A stretch of 46,373 nucleotides of DNA, taken from assembly GCA_020351305.1 (NCBI GenBank), contig CP070730.1, forward strand, positions 1,472,145 through 1,518,517. The letters are read 5' to 3'. This document shows positions 16,351-25,330 of this stretch, piece after piece (within the stretch, counting starts at the first letter, position 1; every line of letters begins with the position of its first letter). The position numbers were made by a program, and so were the translations under genes. The notes under the pieces are model-generated. The model made no database searches and was not told the DNA's origin. It was given only the letters and a program-made list of their open reading frames with translations. Source of the DNA: Candidatus Bathyarchaeota archaeon. Lineage in GTDB: Archaea > Thermoproteota > Bathyarchaeia > Bathyarchaeales > SOJC01.

Positions 16351-17022
16351 TTATCGATGTGATAGTTTGCCATCCATAATTTTATAAATTTCATCTGCAG
16401 GCTCGACTATTTCTTGGTCATGAGTTGCCACAATAATTGTTGTCTTATGTCTTTTCTTTAGGTCAAAGAGTAAGTCAACTATTTCATTGGCTCTTTTAGA
16501 GTCTAATTCACCCGTAGGCTCATCAGCGATTATCAATTCAGGGTTATTGATCAACGACCTTGCAATGGCTACTCGTTGCATTTCGCCAACACTGAGTTCT
16601 TTTGGCCTATGATCAAGCCTGTGAGCTAGACCAACATTTTCAAGAAGTTTGACTGCTTTCTCTCTTTGATCCTCTAAGGGTTTGCCAGCCAGGGACATAG
16701 GTAGCTCTACATTTTCTAACGCGCTTAATGTAGATAATAAATTGAAAGTCTGAAAAACGAAGCCTATCCGAAACAACCTAATTTTCCTCCGCTCTTTTTT
16801 AGACAATAAAGCAGTGTCTTTGCTGTCAATCAACATTTTTCCTGATGTTGGATAATCATTTAGCCCGAGGAGATTCAGTAATGTTGATTTTCCTGAGCCT
16901 GAAGGACCAATCACCGCGATGAATTTTTCTTCATTAACCTCTAAGTTAACATCATTAACTGCCGCTATCCTTGACAAACCTATGTGAAAGACTCTTGTCA
17001 AGTTAACTGCCCTAATTTTCAT
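16351..17022 (-). CDS. ABC transporter ATP-binding protein, MacB/LolD type
   Basis: A 223-residue ATPase with Walker A GPSGSGKST, Q-loop FVFQTFNLL, signature LSVGEMQR, Walker B ELIIADEPTGELDS and switch His in ATHDQE. The motif spacing and the E-P-T-G-x-L-D Walker B extension are typical of the MacB/LolD/FtsE group. It overlaps the upstream permease gene by one base (TAATG). The group performs mechanotransmission or extrusion of lipoproteins, peptides or drugs rather than classic uptake. Confidence 0.94.
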   Translation of the reverse strand: MKIRAVNLTRVFHIGLSRIAAVNDVNLEVNEEKFIAVIGPSGSGKSTLLNLLGLNDYPTSGKMLIDSKDTALLSKKERRKIRLFRIGFVFQTFNLLSTLSALENVELPMSLAGKPLEDQREKAVKLLENVGLAHRLDHRPKELSVGEMQRVAIARSLINNPELIIADEPTGELDSKRANEIVDLLFDLKKRHKTTIIVATHDQEIVEPADEIYKIMDGKLSHR

Positions 17023-18212
17023 TAATATTCAGCTCTCAATGTCTCAGCTATCCTCATCCTTGTCGCATTTATTGCTGGGATTATCCCTCCTAAACAGCAG
17101 ACAGCAGCAATTGAAAAGAATATACCAAGCAAATACGTTGGCGGAGCAACTTGAAAAATACTTGGAAAGAATTGAACTAGTGAGATGTTCGTGTAAAGGC
17201 TAGCCAGAACAAGTGCAGCAATAGATCCTAGAATTATACCTATCGCCCCACCTATAACACCAATTAACAGAGTCTCCAAAAGAACAGCACGAAAAACAAA
17301 GCTTAGTGGTGCACCTATAGCGTCTAGAGTCGCAAAATCTCTGCGTCTTTCTGAAACATTCATTGTTGTAACGGTCATAACAAGTATCAAGCTTAACATA
17401 AGAATCACTGTGTGTATACCAAGATTCCAAGTTTCCACTTGGCTGAGAACTGGTTGAATTATGTCGTTTCTTTCGTCTTCTGTCAGGGCTTTTACATAGG
17501 TTATGTTTTGCTCTATGTTTTTTGCCAGAACTTCGTCTGCATACCCTTCAAGAGGTTTTATGGCGACAATATTCACGCTTCCTTGATAGTTGCTCAGTGC
17601 TTGTGTTTGCGTTAATGACATTATTATGCAGCGATTCAGCAAAGCTAATTTAGAATCTAATATTCCGGTAACTGTTAACCTTTGTTCATTTATGATTATC
17701 TCCTTTCCCACAGTCCAATTGTACTGGTCTGCTAGTGAAGCGCCGATTACAGCTTCTTTGCTGGACTCATTCCTTGGAAAGCGACCAATGTTTTCTCTTA
17801 ATGGAGTTGGACCAAGTATTAGTCGCCATTTGTCGACGGGTATACCTAAGCTGAAATTCACTGGTATTGGTTGAAGTATCCCCTCGGTTTCTATGGAAGT
17901 CAGGAGTAATATTGGTATTTTCTCATCTATACCCTGAATTTCTGCGATTTCTCTTTCAAGCTTCGCTTGTTGGAGCATCCCTCCGCCTATTGGAACAGCT
18001 TGAATAACTATTGCATCCTTACTAACGACTATAATCTGTCCACTGAATAAGACACTCATCTCTTTGACCACTGCTGTATACCGCAAGGTCGTGGCTCCGA
18101 CAGCTATCACAAAGGTTGAAGCTACTGCAACACCCAATATGCAAAGAAATGTCCTTGTTCTTCGCCGAAATAGGCTCCGAAAGCAGAACTTTATGAGCCG
18201 CGTGACAATCAC
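17022..18212 (-). CDS. FtsX/MacB-like ABC transporter permease
   Basis: A 396-residue permease with the MacB topology. Helix 1 is at about residues 22-43, then a large external MacB-PCD-like domain (about 45-265), then three helices beginning VILMLSLILVMTVTTM, with the FtsX segment RRRDFATLDAIGAP before helix 3. It ends NATRMRIAETLRAEY, the usual FtsX-domain close. It pairs with the following ATPase. The gene is divergent from the 1310-residue surface protein, with about 80 bases between the starts, suggesting coordinated expression. Confidence 0.9.
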   Translation of the reverse strand: MIVTRLIKFCFRSLFRRRTRTFLCILGVAVASTFVIAVGATTLRYTAVVKEMSVLFSGQIIVVSKDAIVIQAVPIGGGMLQQAKLEREIAEIQGIDEKIPILLLTSIETEGILQPIPVNFSLGIPVDKWRLILGPTPLRENIGRFPRNESSKEAVIGASLADQYNWTVGKEIIINEQRLTVTGILDSKLALLNRCIIMSLTQTQALSNYQGSVNIVAIKPLEGYADEVLAKNIEQNITYVKALTEDERNDIIQPVLSQVETWNLGIHTVILMLSLILVMTVTTMNVSERRRDFATLDAIGAPLSFVFRAVLLETLLIGVIGGAIGIILGSIAALVLASLYTNISLVQFFPSIFQVAPPTYLLGIFFSIAAVCCLGGIIPAINATRMRIAETLRAEY

Positions 18213-18292
18213 TAGCGATTATATCATACTAAAAAATCATATAAGCATTGCATTTGATATAGTAGGTTGGATTGAAGCAGATGGTGGTATGA

Positions 18293-21200
18293 TTGGTTTT
18301 GGTTAAGAAGAAAGTATTGACCTTGTTGATAGTAGGGTTGTTATTTGTTTCCTTTCTACAAATGATTGGGAATTATAGCACAGTTGCTCAATCAGACAGC
18401 GCAGAATTGATTGGTGTTGCAGCCGATGGTGGCAGGGATACAGATAGCGATGGTAAACATAATTATCTGGATGTTGCCATTGAAATTAATGTTTCAGTTG
18501 CTGGGAACTACAGGCTTGAGGCACACTTTCTTGAAGATGAATATGGCTTTCGATTTTATTACTATACAAATAATGAAAGTTTCCTAACTGAAGGTTTGCA
18601 ATGGCTTAATTTGTCCTTTTCCGGTTTCGCAATCTACGCTAATAGCTTCAATCCAGAGAGCATTGGGGATGTGTGGCTTTACTGGGAACATGATCATTCA
18701 TTAGAGCAGATCGATATGCTTCCGGTTGCTCAGTTAAGTAGGATTTATAATTATACAGAGTTTGATTCTGGCGCAACACTTACTGGCTCAGTGACTTCTG
18801 AAGGAGTGGACACTGATGGTGACGGTCTTTTTAACAGTTTGTGGGTGGGAGTCGAGGTTAATGTGACAGATGCTGCAACTTATGAAGTGGATATTTGGGG
18901 TTTATATGGAGAAGTTTACATAGACATCCACAATTATTCTATGACTTATCTTACGCCTGGAATTCAAACTGTGAATGTCTCCTTGCCTTGCTTAAAGATG
19001 TATGCTTCGCATGGCAATTTTTCTTTTATCGATCGTATATGCCTTCGAGTATATGAAGAATATTCTAGCTTTTCTCTTGGATGCACATATGGTCACTCGT
19101 TGAACAGATCGTATAGCTATGTCGAATTCGATCCTATGGCTTTTCTAACTGGGAGAGTTTTAGGTGTGGGGATTGATGAAGATGTGGATGGGCTATTTGA
19201 TTATCTCCAAATCAGCGTAGAAGTTAACGTGACAGACGCTGGCTTTTACATTGTTGAGGTGTACAATCTTCTTGGCAATGGTTCTCTATATCTTCACCAT
19301 ATCGGCACTGGAAGCAATTATGATGTAGGCATACATCTTGTCAACTTCAGTGTTTATGGACCGAGAATTTATGCGGCACGCATAGACCCTGCATATGTAG
19401 AACCTGTAAGGTTATTTGCAAGAGACTACTGGGGAGAAAATATTCTTCTGGAAGACCACGATCTACTCCCCCTACTTCCATCCTACTATTACTATGATTT
19501 CGAGTCACATGCGTTCCTTACCGGGAGAATCTATCATGATAAGGGAGTTGACACGGATGCAGATGGGCTATTTGATTATCTAGAAGTAGGGGTGGAAGTT
19601 AACGTTACAGAGGCAGGGGTATACCAGATTTCCGCAAGCGGTCTTGCAGAGGAAGTTGATGGCTATACCAATAGAGTCTATTACAGCCAATACCCCTATC
19701 CACTCTTTGATCTTGATGTCGGCATCCACATAATAAACTTCACTTTCCCAGGACCGATGATTGCCTATAATCATATCAATCCTATGAATGTAACAGATCT
19801 AAGGCTCATTGAATATTCTACATACACTGAACTAAGTTACATTCATACTGCCTCTCTTTCCACCAAATATAATTACACACTCTTCAACTCTCCTCTCAAC
19901 GATGTTCAGCTTGAACTTACCGTTTACCCAAATGCCACAATAGGAGTGAGCAGCTCAATGAACCACACACACATGTATATTCCATCCTATTATCACCCGC
20001 CAATGGTTAACGCCACATTAGGCTTCTCAACTAGCGAACATGGTGTAGCTGGAGCTTTGAATGGCACGATGACACTTCCAGATTATTATTACTATAGGCA
20101 GTTCCCTTACAACTCCACAACTGTAGGCTTTGCTTCGGAATATAATGATGGCATTCTAGACTCCCAACTCAATGCCACGATGTTCCTACCACACTTCGAC
20201 GACTATCAGCTTCAATACATACCTATTCAGTTGAATAACAGTGATTTCTCCTTTCTAGGCGCTTATTCAAACAAAATGTTCACTGCTGAGTTACACGTGG
20301 ATACTAAGCTCTCCCCTTACCTTACATCACAATTCCCCTTCAATGCAACAGATTTATCGGTGTTAGCGGAATACTCAAACAATCGATTCAATGGAACAAT
20401 AACCTTCCATATAGTGGCGGGCTTTCCACTACAAGATATAGTCATAGACTTTAGCGGAAACAAAACCGACATATCATTCACTGGCTCCATTGAAGTAATT
20501 TATGGCACATATTATAACATGGAGATTAATGAGACAATAGTAGACGAAATACTAACAGAGATTAATAGTAGCATCCCTGGGCGGGGTGATCAATCCCTAT
20601 ATAACATGACCGACGGCTTTGTAGAATGCACAATTTTGAATACAACCAAAACCCCTCTTAATGGCAATGGTACTCGGATATATTATAATGCAACCATCCG
20701 CGGGAACTACACACAGCTTCTTTCTGAATATTTGACACCTATCTTGTTTGGGTACTATGCCCCGGAAGAGGCCTATTTACTTGTTGATGCTGCTTTAAAT
20801 GCAACCCTCAATTCAGTTCAAGAAGCAAGATTGGAGTTAGGTTACTGGCATACAACTGAGACCATGTCATTCAACATGTCCTTGGTCAGCGACGTAGAAG
20901 CTTTATGGAGCAATGCATTGCAGTCAGTGCCCTCACTTTTACCCCCAGAATACAGGAACCAAAGTGAAGTTTGGCTAACAATCGCCAACATCACAGCTTA
21001 TGCTGTTGAAGATGTGAATATCACAGCGGCATATTCAGGGAACGCACAAAAGCTAGATTTCTATGCTTCATTGAGTGCTAACATCACTCAGTTAGAGGAT
21101 GAAATTTTGCCAATCCTACCAGATGCATTGCCTTCTATGCCCTCGGAATATAGGGATTGGCTTGAATCATGTATAAATACAACCTATTGCACGCTAGAAT

Positions 21201-22225
21201 CACTAAACTTAACATGTGCCTATGTAGGAGAAGTAGTTGACTTCGACGCTGAATGGTTTTTACAGGGAGATTTTAAAGCGGAACTCAACCGGATTAAAAG
21301 TTGTTATGTAAAGTACCTAGAACTAACGGTGCCCTACTCTATTGGCTGGGAAATCAGCATGCTCAACGCCACAATAATAGACCTGTCCAACTTCACAGCA
21401 CAAATCAAACAAGGCAAAGGTTGGCTGACCTTCACATTTGACGGACTTGTAGTTCAACCTCCAAAAGATGAGATTGACTCTATACGATTCATACTTGGTA
21501 ACTGGCTGACTATGACAGGTACATTGAACTTCCCGCGCGAGTTTGAGAAGCTAAAGATTAGAATTGTATCTGGCTTCAATGGAACACACACAATCCTCTT
21601 ATCCATGCCAAGCGTGCCACCGCCTGTGCCTACTCCAGATACTACTTCCTTAGACTACAAAGTTATGACTTGGGAGAACGTGACAGCATACAGCCTGAGA
21701 AACTTGCTTTTCAAAATAGCTTATCAGGGGGTCATCCATTACCCAGGAAAAACATATTACGTCCCAATCTTCACAAATTCTACAGTAAGCAACTTTTTCT
21801 TCAACCAAAATGCAAAGAAAATAAGCTTCCAAGCAAGTGGAACAAATGGTACGGGCTTTTGTAATGTCACAATTCCCAGAGACTTATTGTACGCCTCACC
21901 TTCGCAATGGGTTGTCTTGGTTAATGGAACTCTTACAGATTTCAATGTAAGCGAAAATAGTGAATATGCTTTCATCTACTTCGATTATAACCATTCCACA
22001 AACCTAATCGAAATAGTAGGAACATGGGCAGTTACAGAATTCCCCATTCACATGTTAACGCTTGCACTGGTGATTGTAAGTCTAGCAATCATAGCAATTG
22101 CAATAACACAGAGGAAGAAACTAGCCTTGGTGGGCAACATAAACCTATTCGCACGGTTTCTGAGATTGAGATCCTTTACCAAAGCTACTAAAATGCTTAA
22201 GCAATTACTAAATTATGAAGGTTAG
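18293..22225 (+). CDS. Large secreted, membrane-anchored surface protein with four Asp-rich repeats
   Basis: A 1310-residue protein beginning with a signal peptide (KKKVLTLLIVGLLFVSF). Four repeats of about 125 residues start near 44, 170, 292 and 417. Each has a D-x-D-x-D-G type loop (DTDGDGLFN, DEDVDGLFDYL, DTDADGLFDYL) followed by EVNVT-type beta strands, probably Ca2+-binding beta domains. Residues about 540-1170 are beta-rich with very many N-x-S/T sequons. A domain near 1173-1245 contains GTGFCNVTIP and NHSTNLIEIVGTW. A transmembrane helix after TEFPIHMLTLAL (about 1250) precedes an unusual 40-residue basic cytosolic tail. The TTG start is one of two close options. No enzyme motif was recognised; an S-layer, adhesin or carbohydrate-binding role is possible. 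Confidence 0.82.
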   Translation: MVLVKKKVLTLLIVGLLFVSFLQMIGNYSTVAQSDSAELIGVAADGGRDTDSDGKHNYLDVAIEINVSVAGNYRLEAHFLEDEYGFRFYYYTNNESFLTEGLQWLNLSFSGFAIYANSFNPESIGDVWLYWEHDHSLEQIDMLPVAQLSRIYNYTEFDSGATLTGSVTSEGVDTDGDGLFNSLWVGVEVNVTDAATYEVDIWGLYGEVYIDIHNYSMTYLTPGIQTVNVSLPCLKMYASHGNFSFIDRICLRVYEEYSSFSLGCTYGHSLNRSYSYVEFDPMAFLTGRVLGVGIDEDVDGLFDYLQISVEVNVTDAGFYIVEVYNLLGNGSLYLHHIGTGSNYDVGIHLVNFSVYGPRIYAARIDPAYVEPVRLFARDYWGENILLEDHDLLPLLPSYYYYDFESHAFLTGRIYHDKGVDTDADGLFDYLEVGVEVNVTEAGVYQISASGLAEEVDGYTNRVYYSQYPYPLFDLDVGIHIINFTFPGPMIAYNHINPMNVTDLRLIEYSTYTELSYIHTASLSTKYNYTLFNSPLNDVQLELTVYPNATIGVSSSMNHTHMYIPSYYHPPMVNATLGFSTSEHGVAGALNGTMTLPDYYYYRQFPYNSTTVGFASEYNDGILDSQLNATMFLPHFDDYQLQYIPIQLNNSDFSFLGAYSNKMFTAELHVDTKLSPYLTSQFPFNATDLSVLAEYSNNRFNGTITFHIVAGFPLQDIVIDFSGNKTDISFTGSIEVIYGTYYNMEINETIVDEILTEINSSIPGRGDQSLYNMTDGFVECTILNTTKTPLNGNGTRIYYNATIRGNYTQLLSEYLTPILFGYYAPEEAYLLVDAALNATLNSVQEARLELGYWHTTETMSFNMSLVSDVEALWSNALQSVPSLLPPEYRNQSEVWLTIANITAYAVEDVNITAAYSGNAQKLDFYASLSANITQLEDEILPILPDALPSMPSEYRDWLESCINTTYCTLESLNLTCAYVGEVVDFDAEWFLQGDFKAELNRIKSCYVKYLELTVPYSIGWEISMLNATIIDLSNFTAQIKQGKGWLTFTFDGLVVQPPKDEIDSIRFILGNWLTMTGTLNFPREFEKLKIRIVSGFNGTHTILLSMPSVPPPVPTPDTTSLDYKVMTWENVTAYSLRNLLFKIAYQGVIHYPGKTYYVPIFTNSTVSNFFFNQNAKKISFQASGTNGTGFCNVTIPRDLLYASPSQWVVLVNGTLTDFNVSENSEYAFIYFDYNHSTNLIEIVGTWAVTEFPIHMLTLALVIVSLAIIAIAITQRKKLALVGNINLFARFLRLRSFTKATKMLKQLLNYEG

Positions 22226-22262
22226 TTGCAGAGAAACATGTTTGCTCCTTTGTAAAAGGGCT

Positions 22263-23102
22263 TTAGGGACAATGTTGAGTCTCTACGCTGCTAAGATTAT
22301 CTATGTGTAATTCTAATGATTCATCTTGACGGTTTTTTCTAACCTTCGCATTCACAAGTAAGGCGACCATTCCGACACTAGCTTCAGCCATTTCGTCTAC
22401 TTTTTCATTCCAAAATACAACAGGAGCTTTCCCCGTTTCATCTTCAAGAACTAATCGCATCACTTTGCCTTGTGATCCATCTTTTCGTTGAAACGTAGAT
22501 ATCGGGTACGTAGTTTTAATCACGCCTTCCACGTAGACATTATTACCTGCTTTTAATGCCTGTGAAATTTTTTGGAGCAAATCTCGGATAGAAGGGAAGT
22601 CGCTTTCATTAGCGTCAGGAGGGGATATTTGCATAGCGCTTCGTTGTCCAAGATGTAGTTCCAACTCACGATTTCTAGATTGCCTAACATATCCATGAAA
22701 AATTTTTACTATCTGTCTGAGCTGTACATTTCGAGCGAGTTCAGCTTTCTCATCCCATAAGGCAACCCTGATAGCACCTGTCTTATCTACGATTAGCATT
22801 CGAGCAATTTTGCCGTTTCTGTCGGGTCTAGGAAACTCTTTAGGCATGTTGACAGCAACTACTCGACCAGAAATAGTTACGTTGTTCAAACCAGCAACGA
22901 GCTGCTTTATGAAAATTCTGGGATGAGGTTTCTCAAATTTGATTTTCAATCCAAACTCTGCAGCGACCAGTCGGGCAGCAGCCTCTTCTGTCAAAAATCC
23001 GCCACTATCTGTCCTTTTCTTCTCCACAGCAACCATTACTTCTTCACGGTTCAAATCAGGACAGTGGGAGAGAATGTGCTGTACTATTTCGTCTGTACTC
23101 AT
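22263..23102 (-). CDS. RPA-like OB-fold single-stranded DNA-binding protein
   Basis: A 279-residue protein with two OB folds. The first (about 75-150) contains NNVTISGRVVAVNMPKEFP and DKTGAIRVALWDEKAE. The second (about 185-270) contains NNVYVEGVIKTTYPISTF and LEDETGKAPVVFWNEKV. The N-terminal 60 residues resemble the helical region of archaeal RPA-type SSBs. Archaeal RPAs coat ssDNA in replication and repair. No zinc-finger C-terminus is present. It ends a minus-strand cluster that includes another OB-fold protein and a SWIM zinc-finger protein. Confidence 0.85.
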   Translation of the reverse strand: MSTDEIVQHILSHCPDLNREEVMVAVEKKRTDSGGFLTEEAAARLVAAEFGLKIKFEKPHPRIFIKQLVAGLNNVTISGRVVAVNMPKEFPRPDRNGKIARMLIVDKTGAIRVALWDEKAELARNVQLRQIVKIFHGYVRQSRNRELELHLGQRSAMQISPPDANESDFPSIRDLLQKISQALKAGNNVYVEGVIKTTYPISTFQRKDGSQGKVMRLVLEDETGKAPVVFWNEKVDEMAEASVGMVALLVNAKVRKNRQDESLELHIDNLSSVETQHCP

Positions 23103-23238
23103 CTTTCTTTCACAGCGCGTCTGAAACAGGCATCTGTTGTTGTTACAAGCTTATTTTAACTATTTCTTTATTAAAATGGTGAAGTAAAGTGCTAACTCTG
23201 CTTTTTGTTATGTGCTTTCTCATAAAGGCTGATTGTGG

Positions 23239-23355
23239 CTATTCCGCTCCCTCTTCTCGTCCCCGAAGAAGTAGAAGAAAAATTATCACTAAAGTTATGA
23301 ATGCTGTAACCATTAGAATGAAAGTCATCGCTTGAAAGAACTCCTCGATGCTCAT
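23239..23355 (-). CDS. Small single-pass membrane protein (38 residues), hypothetical
   Basis: A 39-codon reading frame between the SWIM gene and the RPA gene, same strand. It has an acidic/helical start MSIEEFFQAM, a hydrophobic stretch TFILMVTAFITLVIIFLLLL, and the charged end RGREEGAE. This is a textbook N-out or N-in single-helix layout with basic residues just after the helix. GGTGA lies about 6 bases before the ATG. No family is recognised. The charge pattern and spacing make translation plausible, but the length leaves room for chance. Confidence 0.48.
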   Translation of the reverse strand: MSIEEFFQAMTFILMVTAFITLVIIFLLLLRGREEGAE

Positions 23356-23392
23356 TCCAATTCACCGTGGATAGTAAAATGAAATTAGTTAT

Positions 23393-23803
23393 TTAAGCTA
23401 TCGCCTTTTTCCATTCCTTCATCAAAACGTCATGCAGTTCATCTTCTTCTTCGAATAAATCGAATCTTTCTAAGGTTTCCGCAAGCTTCTGTGCTATCAA
23501 ATGGTAACACAAATGTATTTCTCGATCCATCACTCGAAAGTAAAAGTCGTCGCAACTACAAAAATAAGCAGCAGGCATTATGAGATAGTCTTGTTCTTTA
23601 CCAACAACAATCCATACAACACGATTGCTAGGTCTAAAAAGATATTTCTTTACACGCCTACCTTCAATTGCCTCCCAAGCTTTTGTGAAACGTTGACCAA
23701 AAGCAGCGGAAAGACTGACCTGATCAGCCTTTTTAATTCTTTTCTTTACTTTCGCCCTATTGCAGACGCCTTTGAGCAACGCACGCTCTGACACTTTAGT
23801 CAA
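23393..23803 (-). CDS. SWIM zinc-finger domain protein
   Basis: A 136-residue protein whose core is the SWIM motif C-x-C-x(n)-C-x-H, seen as CSCDDFYFR followed by CYHLIAQKLAE near residues 82-107. An N-terminal basic region (KVKKRIKKADQ) precedes a beta portion. Archaeal and eukaryotic single-domain SWIM proteins (Sws1 type) assist recombinase assembly. Here the gene sits close to an RPA-like gene, consistent with a recombination-repair role. The start is TTG 23803; GTG at 23794 is the alternative. Confidence 0.78.
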   Translation of the reverse strand: MTKVSERALLKGVCNRAKVKKRIKKADQVSLSAAFGQRFTKAWEAIEGRRVKKYLFRPSNRVVWIVVGKEQDYLIMPAAYFCSCDDFYFRVMDREIHLCYHLIAQKLAETLERFDLFEEEDELHDVLMKEWKKAIA

Positions 23804-23869
23804 ATAGTTTTCGCCATTGAATTAGCTTAGCAATCGTCTTCAATAAGTGCTGAAGAGAGACAAGGATGC

Positions 23870-24466
23870 TCACTCTATCTCTATTGTTTCTCCCTGCGAT
23901 TTGCGTTTTCTAAGCTTCTGTAAGGTTACTTCTAAGACTCCGTTTTTAAAGGAAGTCTTCGCTCCTTTAGGTTCAACTTCCGCTGGAAGCTTGATCTCTT
24001 TATAATATTTACGACTTGGGGCGTCAACAGAAATTGTCAAAACGTCATTTAATACACTTAGTTTGATGGTCTTTTTATCTACTCCCGGAAGCTCCGCAAC
24101 TACTTGTATCTCATTGTTTGTGCTTAGCACATCGACGAGAGGTTCCCGTTCTTCCTTTATCCTTGGCCCGCTTCTACTCGGCTGGACGTTCCCAAATTCT
24201 CTTACCACGGGTTTTCCGTCAGGTCCAATTTTCATCGAATAACCGTACACAAAGGGTCCCCATTCGCGGATTTTTTTACCATCCGCTAATTTTCGCTCTC
24301 GCAAATAGTCTTTTGGGATGCGAGAAGTGAACTCCTTGAGTTCTCTATCCATCATTTCTTCGATATCACGGAGCATTTCATCTATATCGTGGAAAAACCA
24401 TGTGCTGGAGAAAGGACGTCGCATTTTTTTTCTAAACCACCTTTCAAAGTCATCATCCCAAGACAA
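23870..24466 (-). CDS. Hsp20/alpha-crystallin family small heat-shock protein
   Basis: A small heat-shock chaperone, 198 residues. The alpha-crystallin domain covers about 105-185 (EPLVDVLSTNNEIQVVAELP to GAKTSFKNGVLEVTL). The C-terminal anchoring motif is weak (ETIEIE). An N-terminal extension of ~100 residues, with the archaeal GPFVYGYSMKIGPDGKP segment, is conserved in archaeal Hsp20s of this group. The start is placed at TTG 24466 because AGGAGGTGA ends 9 bases upstream. The in-frame GTG at 24478 lies inside that ribosome site and would be poorly placed. Confidence 0.92.
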   Translation of the reverse strand: MSWDDDFERWFRKKMRRPFSSTWFFHDIDEMLRDIEEMMDRELKEFTSRIPKDYLRERKLADGKKIREWGPFVYGYSMKIGPDGKPVVREFGNVQPSRSGPRIKEEREPLVDVLSTNNEIQVVAELPGVDKKTIKLSVLNDVLTISVDAPSRKYYKEIKLPAEVEPKGAKTSFKNGVLEVTLQKLRKRKSQGETIEIE

Positions 24467-24538
24467 TGTTTGATTCACCTCCTGTTTAGAAAACTTAGAA
24501 GAATTTAATAAGAGTTTTTTTCTTCAGTTGCATAGATT

Positions 24539-25228
24539 CTATTGGTTTTTTAGCGATCTGCTTCCAATTACTTTCAGCTTGCTGTTTCTTCCGATTCTTA
24601 ATTGCTTTTTACCCTGAAATACCCCGACGTTCGCGTTTTCAATTTGAACTTGGTCATCAATTGATAGCATATTAATTTGTCCGTTCCATAAGGGTAATTT
24701 AATTGTGCTGGTTTCGTCAGAGAGGGTTGCGTTGGTGACAATAGCGTAATTATTAAATCTAGTCACGACTTGTTTGGGCTTTGAGAGTTCAATGACGCGA
24801 GCTCTTAAATTGATCTTTTTCATCCCAGCTTCTAAGTCTTTGATAGGTATATGGTGGTTATCAAGTGCCTTTCTTTCTTTCCTCATTGAAGCATTTCTGA
24901 CACGTTCACTTACGTAATCAAAGCCATCAAGCGGATTTGCTTCTTTGAGTATGTTTTCCGGTATTGGAAGTTGGGCGAGTACTGCATAATCTTTTGTTAT
25001 GAGGAAAACAGCGCAATCTTTTTTCTTTACACGAAATTTAACTGTTAACTCTCGACATATAGCTTTTCCATTGCTCCATGCGAAGACAATTGCATTAAAA
25101 AACTCAGCTGTATTGATTCCATGTTTTACAGACAGTTCTACTAGATATTCAAGTATTCTGATATCAGAACGCGAATAGCGCCGTCCTCTGAGGTGTCTTT
25201 TTTCAGTCAATGGGTGGCCCTCAATCAT
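24539..25228 (-). CDS. OB-fold nucleic-acid-binding protein with unrecognised N-terminal domain
   Basis: A 229-residue protein. The C-terminal half (about 130-225) is an OB fold of the archaeal SSB type: MKKINLRARVIELSKPKQV, NATLSDETSTIKLPLWNGQI, and the GVFQGKKQLRIGRNSKL strand. The N-terminal 120 residues are basic and helical (RRYSRSDIRILEYLVELSVKHG) and match no family I can name. The start codon overlaps the end of a tiny upstream frame by 8 bases. It likely binds ssDNA or RNA, in line with the adjacent helicase. Confidence 0.72.
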   Translation of the reverse strand: MIEGHPLTEKRHLRGRRYSRSDIRILEYLVELSVKHGINTAEFFNAIVFAWSNGKAICRELTVKFRVKKKDCAVFLITKDYAVLAQLPIPENILKEANPLDGFDYVSERVRNASMRKERKALDNHHIPIKDLEAGMKKINLRARVIELSKPKQVVTRFNNYAIVTNATLSDETSTIKLPLWNGQINMLSIDDQVQIENANVGVFQGKKQLRIGRNSKLKVIGSRSLKNQ

Positions 25229-25322
25229 GTCGTATCTGAGATACGATGCCTAGCACATCGTCTATAACAGGTAACAGAATATTTTCGCAATTTTCATCGC
25301 TGATATCTTTCATTTTCCCCAT
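25221..25322 (-). CDS. Possible 33-residue leader/small protein upstream of the OB-fold gene
   Basis: ATG at 25322 opens a 33-residue acidic frame (MGKMKDISDENCENILLPV, then IDDVLGIVSQIRHD). GGTGA is placed 8 bases upstream, inside the end of the helicase gene. Its stop overlaps the start of the OB-fold gene by 8 bases, a coupling geometry. No homologue is known to me. It could be a true small protein, a coupling leader or chance. Confidence 0.33.
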   Translation of the reverse strand: MGKMKDISDENCENILLPVIDDVLGIVSQIRHD

Positions 25323-25330
25323 TCTTCATT

